Shown here: piece by piece, positions 41,847 to 42,906 of the stretch
Position numbering within the stretch: position 1 is the stretch's first letter
How the letters are laid out: the number at the start of each line of letters is the position of its first letter
Assembly: GCA_004213955.1 (NCBI GenBank)
Contig: SGZL01000007.1
Coordinates: 1 to 42,906 of the forward strand
Source of the DNA: Gammaproteobacteria bacterium
GTDB lineage: Bacteria; Pseudomonadota; Gammaproteobacteria; Magnimaribacterales; AG-339-G14
DNA length: 42,906 nucleotides
Reading direction: 5' to 3'
Translations under genes and position numbers: made by a program
Notes under the pieces: model-generated
Seen by the model: the letters and a program-made list of their open reading frames with translations, nothing else
The model's database searches: none
Told to the model about the DNA's origin: nothing

Positions 41847-42906
41847 TGAAAATAAGTTTTCACAATTCAATTGAAGAAATTTCAAAAAAGGAGTGGGATT
41901 CACTTTTAAATGATACAAATTATCCCTTTTTAAAACATGAATTTCTTTCGTTGCTGGAAAATACTAGTTGCGTAGGAGCCAAAACTGGCTGGATTCCTCT
42001 ACACATTACAATATCTAGAGAAAATTCCCTCCTCGCAGCCATGCCCCTTTACCTAAAAAGTCATTCTCAAGGTGAATTTGTTTTTGATCATTCCTGGGCT
42101 AATGCTTTTTATCAACATGGCTTAGATTACTATCCAAAATTAGTAAGCTCGATTCCTCATACTCCAGCCTCTGGTCCAAGACTTTTAATAAGAGAAGGAG
42201 AAAACAAAAAAGAATTGTTTGCAATGATTAAAGAAGGAGTAAAAAACATTGCTGCTAAAAATAATATTTCCTCTTGGCATATTTTATTTCCTAAAGAAGA
42301 TGAAGTGGATTTTTATGACAATTCTAATCTTAGTATTAGAAAGAACGCTCAATTTATTTGGTTCAACGAAAATTTTAAAAGTTTTGAAGATTATATAAAT
42401 TCATTTAGAGCAAGACACAGAAAAAATGTTAAAAAAGAAAGAGACAAGATAAAAAAACAAGAATTGATAATAGAAACTTTTTCTGGAGAGGATTTGAATT
42501 ATGATTTATTGAATAAGTTTTATAAATTCTATTTATCAACGAATATCAAAAGAAGCGGCTTTTCTGGATATCTTACGAAACAATTTTTTTTAAACTTCCC
42601 AACTACTCTTTTCAATAACTTAGTTATAGTTTTTGCGAAAAAGAAAAATAATGATGAAATGGTTGGAGGTTCACTTTTCTTTAGAGACGATCAAAATTTA
42701 TATGGTAGATATTGGGGATGTATCGAAGAGTTTGATTGTCTTCACTTTGAATGTTGCTACTACCAGGGAATAGATTATTGTATAAAAAATAAATTACAAA
42801 AGTTTGATCCTGGTGTGCAAGGCGAACATAAAATTAAAAGAGGATTTTCACCTACTGAAACTTATTCTGCCCATTGGATTGCAGACGAACGGTTCAGAGA
42901 AGCTAT
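41846..42906 (+). CDS. FemAB-like/GNAT-fold protein (DUF482 family), cut by window end
   Basis: The frame opens at the ATG overlapping the ubiA stop (TAATG) and stays open to the window edge, about 353 codons. PFLKHEFLSLLENTSCVGAKT, WIPLHITI, MPLYLKSHSQGEFVFDHSWA, TPASGPRLLIR, FRARHRKNVKKERDKI and GRYWGCIEEFDCLHFECCYYQG match the peptidogalycan/FemAB-like DUF482 family of GNAT-fold acyltransferases. These proteins are common in Proteobacteria but their substrates are not known. Family members have about 370-390 residues, so only a few codons are probably missing. Confidence 0.85.
   Translation, partial: MKISFHNSIEEISKKEWDSLLNDTNYPFLKHEFLSLLENTSCVGAKTGWIPLHITISRENSLLAAMPLYLKSHSQGEFVFDHSWANAFYQHGLDYYPKLVSSIPHTPASGPRLLIREGENKKELFAMIKEGVKNIAAKNNISSWHILFPKEDEVDFYDNSNLSIRKNAQFIWFNENFKSFEDYINSFRARHRKNVKKERDKIKKQELIIETFSGEDLNYDLLNKFYKFYLSTNIKRSGFSGYLTKQFFLNFPTTLFNNLVIVFAKKKNNDEMVGGSLFFRDDQNLYGRYWGCIEEFDCLHFECCYYQGIDYCIKNKLQKFDPGVQGEHKIKRGFSPTETYSAHWIADERFREA

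Overview
The window looks like a contiguous piece of a streamlined, AT-rich (roughly one third G+C by eye) marine-type gammaproteobacterial chromosome; a SAR86-like lineage would fit. That placement is inferred from gene content, Pseudomonas-like gene order, very short spacers and a Fur-controlled TonB-dependent receptor, not from a phylogenetic marker search. Almost every base is coding. Neighbouring genes mostly abut or share ATGA, GTGA or TAATG junctions, and the only non-coding stretch of note (about 173-336) holds a Fur-type operator region and the end of a tRNA gene. I see no IS elements, prophage, CRISPR array, integrase or defence genes, and no clearly new multi-gene system.

Layout. 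1-172(-): 5' end of a TonB-dependent receptor behind two Fur boxes, apparently starting at ATA. 337-6642(-): rsmE-gshB-tonB-like-ruvX-dnaG-rpoD-tRNA(CAU). 6680-10312(+): histidine phosphatase-fis-purH-purD. 10318-17643(-): a nine-gene run HSDL2-like SDR-amgK-murU-rpe-DUF192-trpE-trpG-trpD-trpC. 17713-28142(+): lptD-surA-pdxA-rsmA-apaH-cca-folM-like SDR, then a phosphotransferase and an MFS transporter. 28139-29980(-): tsaD-folB-folK. 30065-30738(+): rpsU-yqeY. 30730-31879(-): pyrE-ribE. 31907-37469(+): gmk-rpoZ-spoT-ridA-recG. 37475-40947(-): hppA alone, and rubredoxin-dicarboxylate symporter. 40992-42906(+): ubiA and a FemAB/GNAT-like gene cut by the window end.

Together these are core functions: transcription and replication initiation (rpoD, dnaG, rpoZ, fis), stringent response (spoT), translation and tRNA or rRNA maturation (rpsU, tsaD, cca, rsmA, rsmE, tRNA), envelope assembly (lptD, surA, amgK/murU), and synthesis of purines, pyrimidines, tryptophan, folate, riboflavin, pyridoxal phosphate, ubiquinone and glutathione. 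The order is a condensed mosaic of two Pseudomonas-type neighbourhoods (rpoD-dnaG...tsaD...cca...lptD...rpe-trp, and pyrE-gmk-rpoZ-spoT-ridA-recG...rubredoxin-ubiA). The classical rpsU-dnaG-rpoD operon is split, and several usual members (gph, yqgE, apaG, plsY, ubiC) are missing from their places.

The points most worth checking are: the ATA-initiated, doubly Fur-boxed receptor; an LptD with no C-terminal cysteines, so it cannot make the usual inter-domain disulfides; a tRNA gene two bases after rpoD; sequence deviations in DnaG, Fis, RuvX and the TonB-like protein; and four tail-to-tail gene pairs with no room for terminators.
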